A DNA stretch of 64,000 bases from Lactococcus garvieae (GCF_016027715.1 NZ_CP065691.1:1893954-1957953), one strand, 5' to 3'; positions 39,546 to 49,742 are shown, counted from the first letter of the stretch. Numbers and translations: made by a program. Notes: generated by a model not told the origin, from the sequence alone.

Positions 39546-39659
39546 TCTCTTTGAGATTATGATCCGACATTTGGTGAAGTTAACTTTGCCAAAATTCTGC
39601 GTGAGCAGAAACTTCCCGCTTGCAATTTTTGCAAGAAAATCGATGGCATAAACTATCGA
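39542..39659 (+). ncRNA. Array of five hairpins in the rplF-rplR gap
   Basis: ATAATCTC/GAGATTAT (includes the rplF stop), TTTGGTGAAG/CTTTGCCAAA, TTCTGC/GCAGAA with a GTGA tetraloop, CTTGCAA/TTGCAAG, and TCGAT/ATCGA follow each other with little unpaired sequence. No terminator T-run and no promoter are clear. Five stems in 118 bases between two ribosomal genes suggest a structured mRNA region, but the function is unknown. Confidence 0.55.
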
Positions 39660-39687
39660 AATATAAAAATATTAAAGAGGTAGAATT

Positions 39688-40035
39688 GTGATTTCTAAAC
39701 CAGATAAAAACAAACTCCGTCAAAAACGCCACATTCGCGTTCGCGGAAAAATCTCAGGTACTGCTGAGACTCCACGTTTGAACGTTTTCCGTTCAAACAC
39801 AAACATTTATGCACAAGTTATTGATGACGAAGCAGCTGTAACACTTGCATCTGCATCATCACTCAAATTAACTGGTACTAAAACAGAACAAGCTGCTGAA
39901 GTTGGTAAACTTGTTGCTGAAGCTGCTAAAGCTAAAGGTGTTGAAGCAGTTGTATTTGACCGCGGTGGTTATCTCTATCACGGACGTATCCAAGCACTTG
40001 CAGAAGCTGCACGTGAAGCTGGATTGAAATTCTAA
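39688..40035 (+). CDS. rplR: 50S ribosomal protein L18 (GTG start)
   Basis: This 115-residue L18 has [22 protein letters not shown] at the start and [28 protein letters not shown] at the end. It binds 5S rRNA with L5. It uses GTG after AGAGGTAGAATT. The five-hairpin gap lies directly upstream, and rpsE follows after 20 bases. Confidence 0.97.
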   Translation: MISKPDKNKLRQKRHIRVRGKISGTAETPRLNVFRSNTNIYAQVIDDEAAVTLASASSLKLTGTKTEQAAEVGKLVAEAAKAKGVEAVVFDRGGYLYHGRIQALAEAAREAGLKF

Positions 40036-40055
40036 GGAAAGGGGTAATCATTAAA

Positions 40056-40550
40056 ATGGCTAGAAACGAAGAAGTTAAAGAATTCGAAGAACGCGTTGTT
40101 GGTATCAACCGCGTTACTAAAGTTGTTAAAGGTGGACGTCGTCTCCGCTTTGCTGCACTTGTTGTAGTTGGTGACCGTAACGGTCGTGTAGGTTTTGGTA
40201 CTGGTAAAGCTCAAGAAGTTCCAGAAGCAATCCGTAAAGCTATCGAAGCAGCTAAGAAAAACATCGTGACTGTTCCTATGGTAGGAACTACTGTACCTCA
40301 CGAAGTACTTGGTGTATTCGGCGGTGGTAAAATCCTTATCAAACCAGCTGTAGAAGGTTCTGGAGTTGCCGCAGGTGGTGCTGTTCGTGCCGTCCTCGAA
40401 CTCGCAGGTGTTGCTGACGTAACATCAAAATCATTAGGTTCAAACACAGCAATCAACGTTGTTCGCGCAACTGTTGAAGGTTTGCAACAATTGAAACGCG
40501 CTGAAGAAGTTGCGGAACTCCGCGGCAAATCAGTAAGCGATTTGGCATAA
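40056..40550 (+). CDS. rpsE: 30S ribosomal protein S5
   Basis: This 164-residue S5 has the double-stranded RNA-binding domain ([32 protein letters not shown] near 9-40) and the later [29 protein letters not shown] block. It acts in mRNA unwinding and decoding fidelity. GGAAAGGGG precedes the start at slightly long spacing. It is 20 bases after rplR. Confidence 0.97.
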   Translation: MARNEEVKEFEERVVGINRVTKVVKGGRRLRFAALVVVGDRNGRVGFGTGKAQEVPEAIRKAIEAAKKNIVTVPMVGTTVPHEVLGVFGGGKILIKPAVEGSGVAAGGAVRAVLELAGVADVTSKSLGSNTAINVVRATVEGLQQLKRAEEVAELRGKSVSDLA

Positions 40551-40560
40551 GGAGGATATC

Positions 40561-40743
40561 ATGGCTCAAATCAAAATTACATTGGTAAAATCACCAATCG
40601 GCCGTATCCCTGCACAACGTAAAACTGTTGTTGCGCTTGGCCTTGGTAAACTTGGTTCATCAGTAGTGAAAGAAGACAATGCAGCACTTCGCGGCATGGC
40701 TAACTCAATTTCACACTTGGTAACAATTGAAGAAGTTAAATAA
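40561..40743 (+). CDS. rpmD: 50S ribosomal protein L30
   Basis: This 60-residue L30 reads [23 protein letters not shown], then [15 protein letters not shown], as expected of bacterial L30. AAGGAGG precedes the start. A strong terminator follows, which is unusual, because rplO should come next in the spc order. Confidence 0.96.
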   Translation: MAQIKITLVKSPIGRIPAQRKTVVALGLGKLGSSVVKEDNAALRGMANSISHLVTIEEVK

Positions 40744-40748
40744 TAAAT

Positions 40749-40777
40749 AAAAAAGTTCAGATGATCTGAACTTTTTT
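40749..40777 (+). terminator. Terminator after rpmD
   Basis: AAAAAAGTTCAG pairs with CTGAACTTTTTT around five bases. Confidence 0.88.
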
Positions 40778-40889
40778 TATGAGAAATTTGTAAAAATTTT
40801 CAAGAAGCTGAATTAAATAAGTAAAAATGTACAAAGAATTTTAAGGTATAATTGTCTTTAAATGTGAAAGGAAGAAAAGGAAGAGAAGA

Positions 40890-41939
40890 ATGAACAAACG
40901 AATTTTTGCACTTGCAGCCGTCGCACTTGCATCAGTAGTAGTACTTGCAGGATGTGGAGGACGCAATACAGAAACGTCACATGCGAAAACAGACCTTAAA
41001 GCAGCTCTAGTTTTAGGAAATGATGGGGTAGATGATCGCTCATTTAACCAATCAGCCTGGGAAGGTCTCCAATCATGGGGAAAAGACAATGGTCTATCTA
41101 AAGGCAAGGGAATCAACTATTTCCAATCAAATTCACCAGCGGAATTTACATCAAATTTTAATTCAGCCGTTTCAGGTGGTTATAATTTAGTCTTTAGTAT
41201 TGGTTTTGTATTGCATGAAGCTACTTCTCAAGCAGCACAAAATAATCCAGATACAAAATTTGCCGTTATTGATTCTGTAATTGAAGGGAAAGATAATGTC
41301 GTTTCTGCTACTTTTGCAGACCAACAATCGGCTTATCTTGCAGGAGTCGCTGCGGCTAAAACAAGTAAAACAAACCATGTTGGCTTCATCGGGGGGATTA
41401 AATCAGACGTTCTTGCTGCCTTTGAAACAGGATTTACCGCTGGTGCGAAGTCTGTAAGTCCCGATATCAAAGTTGATGTACAATATGCTCAATCTTTTAC
41501 AGATGCAGGTAAAGGAAAAACAATTGCTTCTGCAATGTATGCAAGTGGTGCAGATGTAATCTATCAAGCAGCTGGTAGCGTAGGAACAGGCTTGTTCACA
41601 GAAGCAAAAAACCGTAATGAAACTAAAAATGAAGCTGATAAAGTATGGGTGATTGGCGTAGACCAAGACCAAGAATATTTAGGCGGATACAAATCGAAAG
41701 ATGGAAAAGAGTCAAACTTTGTTCTTGTTTCAACAGTTAAAGAAGTTGGAAATGCTGTTAAAGATATCTCAACTCGAACAGAGAAAAATGAATTTCCTGG
41801 AGGCGAAAATCTTAAATACGATCTTTCTAATGGTGGTGTGACACTTGCCCGTGATAATGCTTCAGACGAAGCGTGGAAGGCAGTGGAAGCAGCGAAAGCG
41901 GATATTATTTCTGGAAAAATCGTAGTGCCAGCAAAATAA
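40890..41939 (+). CDS. BMP family nucleoside-binding lipoprotein (BmpA/PnrA-like)
   Basis: This 349-residue lipoprotein has a signal peptide with lipobox VLAGC near 17-21. The family core follows: KAALVLGNDGVDDRSFNQSAWEGL near 36-59 and VWVIGVDQDQEY near 255. Such proteins bind purine or pyrimidine nucleosides for a NupABC-type ABC importer. No permease or ATPase gene is next to it, so it must work with a transporter encoded elsewhere. It lies between rpmD and rplO with a terminator on each side, so it is an insertion in the spc cluster. GGAAGAGAAGA precedes the ATG. Confidence 0.88.
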   Translation: MNKRIFALAAVALASVVVLAGCGGRNTETSHAKTDLKAALVLGNDGVDDRSFNQSAWEGLQSWGKDNGLSKGKGINYFQSNSPAEFTSNFNSAVSGGYNLVFSIGFVLHEATSQAAQNNPDTKFAVIDSVIEGKDNVVSATFADQQSAYLAGVAAAKTSKTNHVGFIGGIKSDVLAAFETGFTAGAKSVSPDIKVDVQYAQSFTDAGKGKTIASAMYASGADVIYQAAGSVGTGLFTEAKNRNETKNEADKVWVIGVDQDQEYLGGYKSKDGKESNFVLVSTVKEVGNAVKDISTRTEKNEFPGGENLKYDLSNGGVTLARDNASDEAWKAVEAAKADIISGKIVVPAK

Positions 41940-41948
41940 GTAAAAAAT

Positions 41949-41971
41949 AGTATGGGGAACCATACTTTTTT
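41949..41971 (+). terminator. Terminator after the BmpA-like gene
   Basis: AGTATGG pairs with CCATACT around GGAA, followed by T. Confidence 0.85.
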
Positions 41972-42015
41972 GATTCTTCAATAGAGCATAGACAGTCAAA
42001 AAGTACCTGAATGAT

Positions 42016-42044
42016 TTGCTTTTTGATAGTAAATTTAGTAAAAT
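42016..42044 (+). promoter_or_regulatory. Promoter restarting ribosomal genes before rplO
   Basis: TTGCTT and TAAAAT with a 17-base spacer, about 100 bases before rplO. The leader between holds GTACAGGC...GCATTGTAC-type complementarity. Confidence 0.6.
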
Positions 42045-42147
42045 GGAAAAGGCTCAAAAGCCAAATAGAAAAAGTACAGGCGAGTCGAACCCTGCCCTTC
42101 CTTAGAGTGGAGTGAGGCGTCAGCATTGTACAAAATAAGGAGAAAAC

Positions 42148-42600
42148 ATGAAACTTCATGAAATGAAAGCTGCTGAAGGCAGCCGTAAAGTTCGCAACCG
42201 CGTAGGTCGTGGTACTTCATCTGGTAACGGTAAAACATCTGGTCGTGGACAAAAAGGTCAAAAATCACGTTCAGGTGGTGGCGTACGTCCAGGTTTTGAA
42301 GGTGGACAAACAGAATTGTTCCGTCGTCTTCCAAAACGCGGATTTACTAACGTAAACCGTAAAGAATACGCAATCGTAAACCTTGACACTTTGAACCGTC
42401 TTGGTGATGGTGCAGAAGTTACAGCTGAAACACTTGTAGCTGCTAAAATCATTAAAGATGTTAAATCTGGTATCAAAGTTCTTGCTAACGGCGAATTGAC
42501 AGTTAAAAACCTTAAGGTTAACGTTGCTAAAGCATCTGCTACTGCTAAAGCTGCTATTGAAGCTGCTGGTGGTTCTGTAGAAATTCTTGAAGCAAAATAA
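42148..42600 (+). CDS. rplO: 50S ribosomal protein L15
   Basis: This 150-residue L15 begins [14 protein letters not shown] and has the glycine-rich RNA-binding stretch [23 protein letters not shown], then [10 protein letters not shown]. It is a late-assembly large-subunit protein. AAGGAG precedes the ATG. secY follows, as in other bacteria, with a hairpin between. Confidence 0.97.
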   Translation: MKLHEMKAAEGSRKVRNRVGRGTSSGNGKTSGRGQKGQKSRSGGGVRPGFEGGQTELFRRLPKRGFTNVNRKEYAIVNLDTLNRLGDGAEVTAETLVAAKIIKDVKSGIKVLANGELTVKNLKVNVAKASATAKAAIEAAGGSVEILEAK

Positions 42601-42607
42601 TTCAATT

Positions 42608-42636
42608 GGCGGTTGATTTTCAACCGCTTATTTTAT
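42608..42636 (+). terminator. Hairpin between rplO and secY, possible attenuator
   Basis: GCGGTTG pairs with CAACCGC; the following T-run is interrupted by one A. Partial readthrough would lower secY relative to rplO. Confidence 0.55.
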
Positions 42637-42670
42637 AGGATTAATATTTAAGAAAGTTTAGAGGGAAATT

Positions 42671-43987
42671 ATGTTTTTCAAAACTCTAAAGGAAGCCTTT
42701 AAGATAAAAGATGTTAGAGCTAGAATTATCTTTACTATCTTTATTCTTTTTGTCTTTCGATTAGGTGCCCATATCACAGTACCAGGGATCAATGTTGAAA
42801 ACTTGAAAGCCCTAAGTGATTTACCATTCTTGAACATGATGAACTTGGTTTCAGGTAATGCCATGCAAAACTATTCGTTATTTGCTATGGGGGTGTCGCC
42901 TTATATCACAGCTTCAATCATTGTTCAGCTTTTACAAATGGATATTTTACCTAAGTTTGTGGAATGGTCAAAACAAGGGGAAATTGGACGTCGTAAGCTA
43001 AACCAAGCTACACGTTACATCACCCTCGTTTTAGCTATGGCTCAATCAGTTGGTATTACTGCTGGTTTCCAAGCAATGAGCTCAGCCAATATTGTGCAAA
43101 ATCCAAATTGGCAAACATATTTGATGATTGGTATTATCTTGACAACAGGTTCCATGGTTGTTACTTGGATGGGTGAACAAATCAATGAAAAAGGATTTGG
43201 TTCTGGTATCTCAGTAATTATCTTTGCGGGTATCGTTTCAGGTATTCCAAGTGCTATTCACGAAGTTTACACAGAGTGGTTTGTAAATGTACGTCCAAGT
43301 CAAATTCCAATGTCATGGGTTATGGTTGGTATCTTAGTAATTGCTTCAGCCTTGATTATTTACTTTACAACGTTTGTACAGCAAGCTGAGCGTAAAGTCC
43401 CAATTCAATACACGAAATTGACACAAGGTGCGCCAACAAGCTCATATTTGCCACTACGTGTAAACCCAGCAGGTGTTATCCCTGTTATCTTTGCGGGTTC
43501 AATTACAACTGCTCCTGCAACTATTTTACAGTTCTTACAACGTGCTCAGGGGAATAATGTGGGATGGCTTAATACGTTACAATCAGCCCTTTCTTACAAC
43601 ACTTGGACAGGTATGTTGCTCTATGGTTTACTCATCGTCCTCTTTACTTTCTTCTATTCATTTGTACAAGTTAATCCAGAGAAGATGGCAGAAAATCTGC
43701 AGAAGCAAGGGTCATACATTCCATCTGTTCGTCCAGGTAAAGGGACTGAAAAATATGTTTCAAGCTTATTGATGCGTCTAGCCACAGTAGGTGCCTTATT
43801 CCTTGGCTTTATTTCGATTGTACCAATTGTTGCCCAAAATATATGGGGATTGCCAAAAATCGTTGCCTTGGGAGGAACGTCTCTCTTGATCTTGATTCAA
43901 GTTGCTATCCAAGCAGTTAAACAGTTGGAAGGCTATCTATATAAGAAAAATTACAAGGGATTCATGGATAATCCAATTGAAAATTAA
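42671..43987 (+). CDS. secY: Protein translocase channel subunit SecY
   Basis: This 438-residue protein has ten membrane spans. It opens with FKTLKEAFKIKDVRARIIFTIFILFVFRLGAHI and contains the conserved GVSPYITASIIVQLLQMD and NPEKMAENLQKQGSYIPSVRPGKGTEKY (cytoplasmic loop) segments. It forms the Sec channel with SecE, whose gene lies 16 kb to the left. AGAGGGAA precedes the start. The length is normal. Confidence 0.97.
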   Translation: MFFKTLKEAFKIKDVRARIIFTIFILFVFRLGAHITVPGINVENLKALSDLPFLNMMNLVSGNAMQNYSLFAMGVSPYITASIIVQLLQMDILPKFVEWSKQGEIGRRKLNQATRYITLVLAMAQSVGITAGFQAMSSANIVQNPNWQTYLMIGIILTTGSMVVTWMGEQINEKGFGSGISVIIFAGIVSGIPSAIHEVYTEWFVNVRPSQIPMSWVMVGILVIASALIIYFTTFVQQAERKVPIQYTKLTQGAPTSSYLPLRVNPAGVIPVIFAGSITTAPATILQFLQRAQGNNVGWLNTLQSALSYNTWTGMLLYGLLIVLFTFFYSFVQVNPEKMAENLQKQGSYIPSVRPGKGTEKYVSSLLMRLATVGALFLGFISIVPIVAQNIWGLPKIVALGGTSLLILIQVAIQAVKQLEGYLYKKNYKGFMDNPIEN

Positions 43988-43989
43988 AA

Positions 43990-44014
43990 AAATCTTGCCT
44001 AGGCAAGGTTTTTC
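43990..44014 (+). terminator. Terminator between secY and adk
   Basis: CTTGCC pairs with GGCAAG around TA, with flanking A and T runs. Confidence 0.75.
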
Positions 44015-44048
44015 TTTATTTATCTTTAAAAATGCGGTAAAATGTTAA

Positions 44049-44777
<729 letters not shown>

Positions 44778-44781
44778 AATA

Positions 44782-44812
44782 AAAAAATCATGTCTAAGCA
44801 TGATTTTTTTAT
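44782..44812. terminator. Bidirectional terminator between adk and zitP
   Basis: AAAAAAATCATG pairs with CATGATTTTTTT around TCTAAG. Confidence 0.88.
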
Positions 44813-44813
44813 T

Positions 44814-45623
44814 TTATCTCTTGAAGAAGCGTTTCAGCACCGAAACAAGCAAGAAGAGAGCGACAAAGATTAGAGTGATTGCTGAACTGGCAGGGGCATT
44901 GAAATAATAAGAAATAATCAAACCACTATTCATACCAATAAAACCAATAATGACAGACCAGATGAGTACTGTTTTAAATGATTTTCCTATCAACATCGAA
45001 ACACTAGCGGGCAAGACCATAATAGCAGAAACAAGCAAGGCTCCACAAGCAGGAATCATTAAAGCAATAGCGATACCAGTGACAATATTGAAAATCATTG
45101 ACATAGCCCGGACAGGAAGACCATCTACTAAGGCCGTATCTTCATCAAAAGTCATCACATAAAGCGGACGGAGGAAGAAGATGAATCCAGCTAGAACGAT
45201 AAGAGCAATGATATACAGCATAATCACTTGTGGAGTTGCAATTGTAACGATTGAGCCGAAAAGATATTGGTCAATGCTGATACTGGTTTTACTCCCAGCA
45301 ACATTGATGATAAACATAGCAAGAGCAAGACCCGCAGACATCAAAATAGCAGTTGCTAACTCAAGGTAATTTTTATAAACAGTACGGAGAAATTCCATAA
45401 AAATAGCTGCAATAATAACAACAATAAGCGTAGTCCATGTGGGATTAGAGCTAAATAATATACCAAAGGCCACACCTGCTAAAGAAACGTGAGAAAGTGT
45501 ATCAGAAAGGAGTGATTGACGGCGAAGTACAAGGAAGACACCAAGAAGTGGGGCGAAGAGTGAAATAGCAGTTGTCGCTAAAAGTGCATTTCGCATAAAA
45601 TCATAAGAGAGAATTTCAAACAC
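44814..45623 (-). CDS. zitP: Zinc ABC transporter permease
   Basis: This 269-residue protein of the ZnuB/AdcB/ZitP family has about eight spans. It opens with [51 protein letters not shown], whose [11 protein letters not shown] block is a family landmark. It forms the zinc channel with ZitQ. It overlaps the zitQ 3' end by eight bases. It is the last gene of a minus-strand zitR-zitQ-zitP operon set between adk and infA. Confidence 0.92.
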   Translation of the reverse strand: MFEILSYDFMRNALLATTAISLFAPLLGVFLVLRRQSLLSDTLSHVSLAGVAFGILFSSNPTWTTLIVVIIAAIFMEFLRTVYKNYLELATAILMSAGLALAMFIINVAGSKTSISIDQYLFGSIVTIATPQVIMLYIIALIVLAGFIFFLRPLYVMTFDEDTALVDGLPVRAMSMIFNIVTGIAIALMIPACGALLVSAIMVLPASVSMLIGKSFKTVLIWSVIIGFIGMNSGLIISYYFNAPASSAITLIFVALFLLVSVLKRFFKR

Positions 45624-46338
45624 TGAGACTCACCTCCTCTTGAGACTTTTTGCTGCCATTTCCATGAAGTTCGAAACATTCGAACTTACCGTTTTTATCT
45701 CTGGCTAGATGGATATTGCGGTCCATGTATTTTTTAACAGAATCCGGGTCATGTGTCACCATAAGAACACTTTTTCCATGTTCATGAGCGGCATGAGCCA
45801 TAAGTTCATAGAATGCGTCTGTTGTTACATCATCCATCCCCACAGTAGGCTCATCGAGAACAAAAACATCTGGATCAGATGCAAAGGTGCGTGCAATAAT
45901 GATACGTTGCTTTTGACCACCTGAAAGTTCTCCGATTTTTTTATGACGGTATTCCCACATCCCCACAGCTTTGAGTGCTGCTTCAACGTGTTCCTCATCG
46001 TGTGCGTTGAGGGTGCGGAACCATCCCTTACGCGGATAGCGACCAGAACGTACAAACTCATGGACGGTTGATGGAAAACCAGCATTAAAGCTTGAGATTT
46101 GTTGAGGTACGTAAGCAATTCTTAAACGTCTGTTTTGTGTGTCATGGCGTGCAATGACGACTTGGCCAGACTTTGGCTTTAGAATACCTAAAGTGATTTT
46201 GATTAGGGTTGATTTTGCAGCACCATTTTCACCAGTTAGAGTGACAAATTCCCCAGGGTTAACTGTATAACTTACATCTTCTAAAACAGGATTATTGTCA
46301 TAATGAAAGCTTACATTTTGTACATCAATATAAGGCAT
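45616..46338 (-). CDS. zitQ: Zinc ABC transporter ATPase
   Basis: This 240-residue ABC protein has Walker [10 protein letters not shown] near 37-45 (the alanine before Lys is usual in AdcC/ZitQ), signature LSGGQKQR near 137-144 and Walker [13 protein letters not shown] near 157-168. A C-terminal extension follows. It powers zinc import with ZitP and the lipoprotein ZitS. It lies 21 bases after zitR; in L. lactis zitS stands at that place but here it lies at 20.4 kb. Confidence 0.93.
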   Translation of the reverse strand: MPYIDVQNVSFHYDNNPVLEDVSYTVNPGEFVTLTGENGAAKSTLIKITLGILKPKSGQVVIARHDTQNRRLRIAYVPQQISSFNAGFPSTVHEFVRSGRYPRKGWFRTLNAHDEEHVEAALKAVGMWEYRHKKIGELSGGQKQRIIIARTFASDPDVFVLDEPTVGMDDVTTDAFYELMAHAAHEHGKSVLMVTHDPDSVKKYMDRNIHLARDKNGKFECFELHGNGSKKSQEEVSLSV

Positions 46339-46359
46339 AATTTTAATATACTTCCTAAA

Positions 46360-46803
46360 CTATTTAAATTTTTCGGCTAATTGATTGAGAAAATCCTTAA
46401 TGACTTCCTGTTCTTCAGCTGTATACTTTTGAGTAAGTTGTTGGTAACTATTAAGCGTTGCGGCGTGGTGAGCAGCATGCTCTTGCGCAATCGGTAAAGC
46501 TTTAGGGGTTAAATTCCATAAAACAACACGCTCGTCTGTCTGACTTTTCGTAGGAGAGATAAGTTCTAAATCTTGTAATTTTTTTAAAGCTTTAGTAATG
46601 GCTGCAGGTGAGACTGCCAGCGTTTCGGCCATCCGTGCGTTTGTTGTTGCTTCCTCATTGAGTAACATGAGTAGATGTTCCTGCGTAGATGTTAATTTGA
46701 TATCGCTTTGACATTTACCCAAAAGGATTTCATGTTTATTTTCTGCGAATTGCATGACTTGAGATAAGAAGTGATCAATTTGGTTTTCTAAATTTGTGTA
46801 CAT
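46360..46803 (-). CDS. zitR: Zinc-responsive MarR-family repressor
   Basis: This 147-residue winged-helix protein resembles ZitR/AdcR. The N-terminal part carries a possible metal-site cluster ([24 protein letters not shown]), the central helix-turn-helix [25 protein letters not shown] lies near 57-81, and two more histidines occur in EHAAHHAAT near 107-115. When bound to zinc it represses zit promoters. Its own promoter has two operator copies. AAAGGAGAAAG precedes the start. Confidence 0.93.
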   Translation of the reverse strand: MYTNLENQIDHFLSQVMQFAENKHEILLGKCQSDIKLTSTQEHLLMLLNEEATTNARMAETLAVSPAAITKALKKLQDLELISPTKSQTDERVVLWNLTPKALPIAQEHAAHHAATLNSYQQLTQKYTAEEQEVIKDFLNQLAEKFK

Positions 46804-46819
46804 ATTCTTTCTCCTTTTG

Positions 46820-46867
46820 TTTACTGGTTAATAATAACACGCTTACCTATAAATGTCAACCAGTTAA
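46820..46867 (-). promoter_or_regulatory. zitR promoter with two ZitR operators
   Basis: On the minus strand TTGACA (46854-46859) and TATTAT (46831-46836) are 17 bases apart. TTAACTGGTTGA (46856-46867) overlaps the -35, and TTAACCAGTAAA (46820-46831) adjoins the -10. Both match the TTAACYRGTTAA box. The -35-side copy is nearly the same as that at zitS. Confidence 0.88.
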
Positions 46868-46912
46868 TATTAAAAGCTCCCATAAAAATTAAGAAAAAAA
46901 AGAAGGAAGGGC

Positions 46913-46941
46913 TTGTTATTTGTTATGCAGTATGCTATAAT
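46913..46941 (+). promoter_or_regulatory. infA promoter, start of the alpha-operon part
   Basis: TTGTTA and TATAAT with a 17-base spacer. The leader carries a hairpin AGATAC/GTATCT (about 46960-46975) within a CCGA/TCGG stem. Confidence 0.75.
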
Positions 46942-47004
46942 ATATCAGTCCGACTTTTTAGATACGCTTGTATCTTTCGGGGATTTTTAAGGAGGTACTT
47001 TTGC

Positions 47005-47223
47005 TTGGCAAAAGATGATGTTATCGAAATTGAAGGTAGAGTAGTAGATACTATGCCGAATGCGATGTTCACTGTTGAACTTGAAAATGGTCACAAAGTT
47101 TTGGCGACGATTTCTGGAAAAATTCGTAAGAATTATATCCGTATCCTGCCAGGAGACCGCGTGCAAGTGGAAATGTCACCATATGATTTGACACGTGGAC
47201 GCATTACCTACCGTTTTAAATAA
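47005..47223 (+). CDS. infA: Translation initiation factor IF-1 (TTG start)
   Basis: This 72-residue OB-fold protein reads [21 protein letters not shown], then [24 protein letters not shown], as expected for IF-1. IF-1 binds the 30S A site and helps IF-3 select start codons. The start is TTG after AAGGAGG, eight bases upstream. A weak start codon on a gene that affects start choice could be self-regulating, as for infC in enteric bacteria, but this is a guess. Confidence 0.95.
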   Translation: MAKDDVIEIEGRVVDTMPNAMFTVELENGHKVLATISGKIRKNYIRILPGDRVQVEMSPYDLTRGRITYRFK

Positions 47224-47277
47224 CCTGGACATTCATTGAGTGCGAAAGCACAGTAACCTATAAGAAAGGAAGACACA

Positions 47278-47394
47278 ATGAAAGTAAGACCATCAGTTAA
47301 ACCAATCTGCGAATACTGTAAAGTAATTCGTCGTAACGGTCGTGTTATGGTAATTTGCCCTGTAAATCCAAAACACAAACAACGTCAGGGATAG
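47278..47394 (+). CDS. rpmJ: 50S ribosomal protein L36 (zinc form)
   Basis: This 38-residue protein begins [23 protein letters not shown] and ends with [13 protein letters not shown]. Three cysteines (CxxC plus one) and a histidine hold zinc, the usual form. AAAGGAAG precedes the start. It is the smallest ribosomal protein and follows infA in the common order. Confidence 0.95.
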   Translation: MKVRPSVKPICEYCKVIRRNGRVMVICPVNPKHKQRQG

Positions 47395-47411
47395 AAAGGA
47401 ATTATTAAATT

Positions 47412-47777
47412 ATGGCTCGTTTTGCTGGAGTTGATATTCCAAACGAAAAACGTATTGTTATTTCATTGACATACGTTTACGGTGTTGGACTACAAACTGC
47501 TAAAAAAGTGCTTGCTGCTGCAGGTGTTTCAGAAGATGTACGTACTAAAGATCTTACATCTGATCAAGAAGATGCAATCCGTCGTGAACTTGACGGCTTG
47601 AAACTCGAAGGAGATCTTCGTCGTGAAGTAAACCTCAACATCAAACGCTTAATGGAAATTGGTAGCTACCGTGGTATGCGTCACCGTCGTGGACTTCCTA
47701 CACGTGGACAAAACACAAAAAACAATGCACGTACTCGTAAGGGTCCTGCTAAAGCTATCGCTGGTAAGAAAAAATAA
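47412..47777 (+). CDS. rpsM: 30S ribosomal protein S13
   Basis: This 121-residue S13 begins [26 protein letters not shown] and ends with the basic tail [25 protein letters not shown]. It contacts tRNA in the P site and forms bridges to the large subunit. AAAGGAA precedes the start, 17 bases after rpmJ. Confidence 0.97.
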   Translation: MARFAGVDIPNEKRIVISLTYVYGVGLQTAKKVLAAAGVSEDVRTKDLTSDQEDAIRRELDGLKLEGDLRREVNLNIKRLMEIGSYRGMRHRRGLPTRGQNTKNNARTRKGPAKAIAGKKK

Positions 47778-47794
47778 TCTAGAAAGGAGTTAAA

Positions 47795-48178
47795 ATGGCA
47801 AAAATTACTCGTAAACGTCGTGTGAAAAAGAATATTGAAACTGGTATCGCCCACATTCAATCAACTTTTAACAACACTATCATTATGATTACTGACGTTC
47901 ATGGTAACGCTCTTGCTTGGTCATCTGCAGGCTCACTTGGTTTTAAAGGTTCTAAAAAATCTACACCATTCGCTGCGCAAATGGCTTCTGAAGCTGCTGC
48001 TAAAGCTGCTCAAGAACAAGGGTTGAAAACAGTATCTGTTACAGTTAAAGGTCCTGGTTCAGGTCGTGAATCTGCAATCCGTGCACTCGCGGCTGCTGGT
48101 CTTAACGTAACTTCTATTAGTGATGTGACTCCTGTACCTCACAATGGTGCACGTCCTCCAAAACGTCGTCGTGTATAA
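47795..48178 (+). CDS. rpsK: 30S ribosomal protein S11
   Basis: This 127-residue S11 begins [30 protein letters not shown] and ends with [16 protein letters not shown], both strongly conserved. It lies on the platform near mRNA exit. GAAAGGAG precedes the ATG; rpoA follows after 51 bases. Confidence 0.97.
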   Translation: MAKITRKRRVKKNIETGIAHIQSTFNNTIIMITDVHGNALAWSSAGSLGFKGSKKSTPFAAQMASEAAAKAAQEQGLKTVSVTVKGPGSGRESAIRALAAAGLNVTSISDVTPVPHNGARPPKRRRV

Positions 48179-48229
48179 TCGTTAGTGAGTTGCAAAATCA
48201 CTTTACTTTTCTTTTAGAGGAGACTATAC

Positions 48230-49168
48230 ATGATTGAGTTTGAAAAACCAAAAATTATTAAATTAGACGAAACAGAATTTTACGGTAAATTTGTAGTAGA
48301 ACCGCTTGAACGTGGTTATGGTACAACTTTGGGTAATTCTTTGCGTCGCGTTCTCTTGTCTTCATTGCCTGGTTCAGCTGTTACTTCAATTCAAATTGAA
48401 GGAGTTCAACACGAATTCGCAACTATTCCTGGTGTACGTGAAGATGTGGTCCAAATTATCCTTGCTATTAAAGGACTTGCGATCAAATCTTACGTTGAAA
48501 ATGAAAAACAAATTGAGCTTGACGTTACTGGACCTATGGCAGTAACTGCAGGTGACATTTTGACAGATAGTGATATCGAAATTGTCAATAAAGACCATTA
48601 TCTTTTCTCTATCGCAGAAGGTCATTCTATGCGCGCTGTTATGACAGTAAACAAAGGTTACGGATACGTTCCTGCTGACGAAAACAAAGTCGAAGGTGCA
48701 CCTATCGGTACAATTGCTGTGGACTCAATTTACACACCAGTTAGCAAAGTTAACTATCAAGTAGAACCAGCTCGTGTAGGTGGTGATGCATCTTACGATA
48801 AGTTGACTTTGGAAATCACTACAAACGGCACAATCGTTGCTGACGATGCTTTGTCTCTCTCTGCGAAGATTTTGACAGATCACTTGAACTTGTTTGTTGA
48901 CTTGTCAGAAACAGCTTCAGAATCTGAAACTCTCGTAGCTAAAGAAGAAGTGAAAACAGAACGTGTTCTCGATAAAATTATCGAAGAAATGGACTTCTCA
49001 GTTCGTGCCTATAATGGTTTGAAACGCGCTGGAATCAATACCGTAGCTGATATTGTGGAAATGAGTGAAGCTGACATGATTAAAGTCAAAAACCTCGGTC
49101 ACAAATCAGTAGAAGAAGTCAAGGTTAAATTGACTGACTTGGGCTTGGAGCTCAAAAAACGAAAATAA
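48230..49168 (+). CDS. rpoA: RNA polymerase alpha subunit
   Basis: This 312-residue protein has the N-terminal assembly domain ([28 protein letters not shown] near 21-48) and, after a flexible acidic linker near 230, the C-terminal domain ([37 protein letters not shown]) that contacts UP elements and activators. AGAGGAG precedes the start. Its place between rpsK and rplQ is standard. Confidence 0.97.
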   Translation: MIEFEKPKIIKLDETEFYGKFVVEPLERGYGTTLGNSLRRVLLSSLPGSAVTSIQIEGVQHEFATIPGVREDVVQIILAIKGLAIKSYVENEKQIELDVTGPMAVTAGDILTDSDIEIVNKDHYLFSIAEGHSMRAVMTVNKGYGYVPADENKVEGAPIGTIAVDSIYTPVSKVNYQVEPARVGGDASYDKLTLEITTNGTIVADDALSLSAKILTDHLNLFVDLSETASESETLVAKEEVKTERVLDKIIEEMDFSVRAYNGLKRAGINTVADIVEMSEADMIKVKNLGHKSVEEVKVKLTDLGLELKKRK

Positions 49169-49183
49169 TACAGGAGGAAAAAA

Positions 49184-49564
49184 ATGGGTTACCGTAAACT
49201 TGGACGCACATCTTCACAACGTAAAGCTATGCTTCGTGATTTGACAACAGATCTTCTTATCAACGAAACTATCGTTACAACTGAAGCTCGTGCTAAAGAA
49301 ATCCGTAAAACAGTTGAAAAGATGATCACTCTTGGTAAACGTGGTGACTTGCACGCTCGTCGTCAAGCCGCAGCTTACGTTCGTAACGAAGTCGCTATTA
49401 AAGATTTCAACGAAGAAACTGAAACTTTCCCAACTGCACTTCAAAAATTGTTCGACGATATTGCTAAACGCTACGAAGGCCGTAACGGTGGTTACACTCG
49501 TATCTTGAAAGTTGAACCACGTCGTGGTGATGCTGCCCCTATGGCAATCATCGAGCTTGTTTAA
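49184..49564 (+). CDS. rplQ: 50S ribosomal protein L17
   Basis: This 126-residue L17 begins [25 protein letters not shown] and ends [24 protein letters not shown]. It lies near the tunnel exit. CAGGAGG precedes the start. It is the last gene of the ribosomal cluster and is followed by an unusual structured 3' region. Confidence 0.97.
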   Translation: MGYRKLGRTSSQRKAMLRDLTTDLLINETIVTTEARAKEIRKTVEKMITLGKRGDLHARRQAAAYVRNEVAIKDFNEETETFPTALQKLFDDIAKRYEGRNGGYTRILKVEPRRGDAAPMAIIELV

Positions 49565-49599
49565 GATTAGTTCGGATTGAATAATATATAAGATTACTT

Positions 49600-49722
49600 A
49601 TTGAGTGTTATGATGATGGCGCTGTGTTTGAGTTGACGTATAGACGTCGAGTAGCACTGCTTAGTCTAGCTCTGTCTACCGAAATTTTTATTTCGGTAGT
49701 TCACTCAATATGTTTTTTTTTT
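49600..49722 (+). terminator. Large structured terminator region after rplQ
   Basis: ATTGAGTG (49600-49607) pairs with CACTCAAT (49702-49709), directly before a run of ten T. Inside the loop CTACCGAAAT/ATTTCGGTAG forms a 10-bp stem, and TTGACG/CGTCGA a smaller one. The outer stem closes a branched structure of about 110 bases, much larger than a common terminator. It may be both terminator and 3' processing or regulatory element. Confidence 0.6.
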
Positions 49723-49742
49723 GCATTTTTACAAAATATTTA

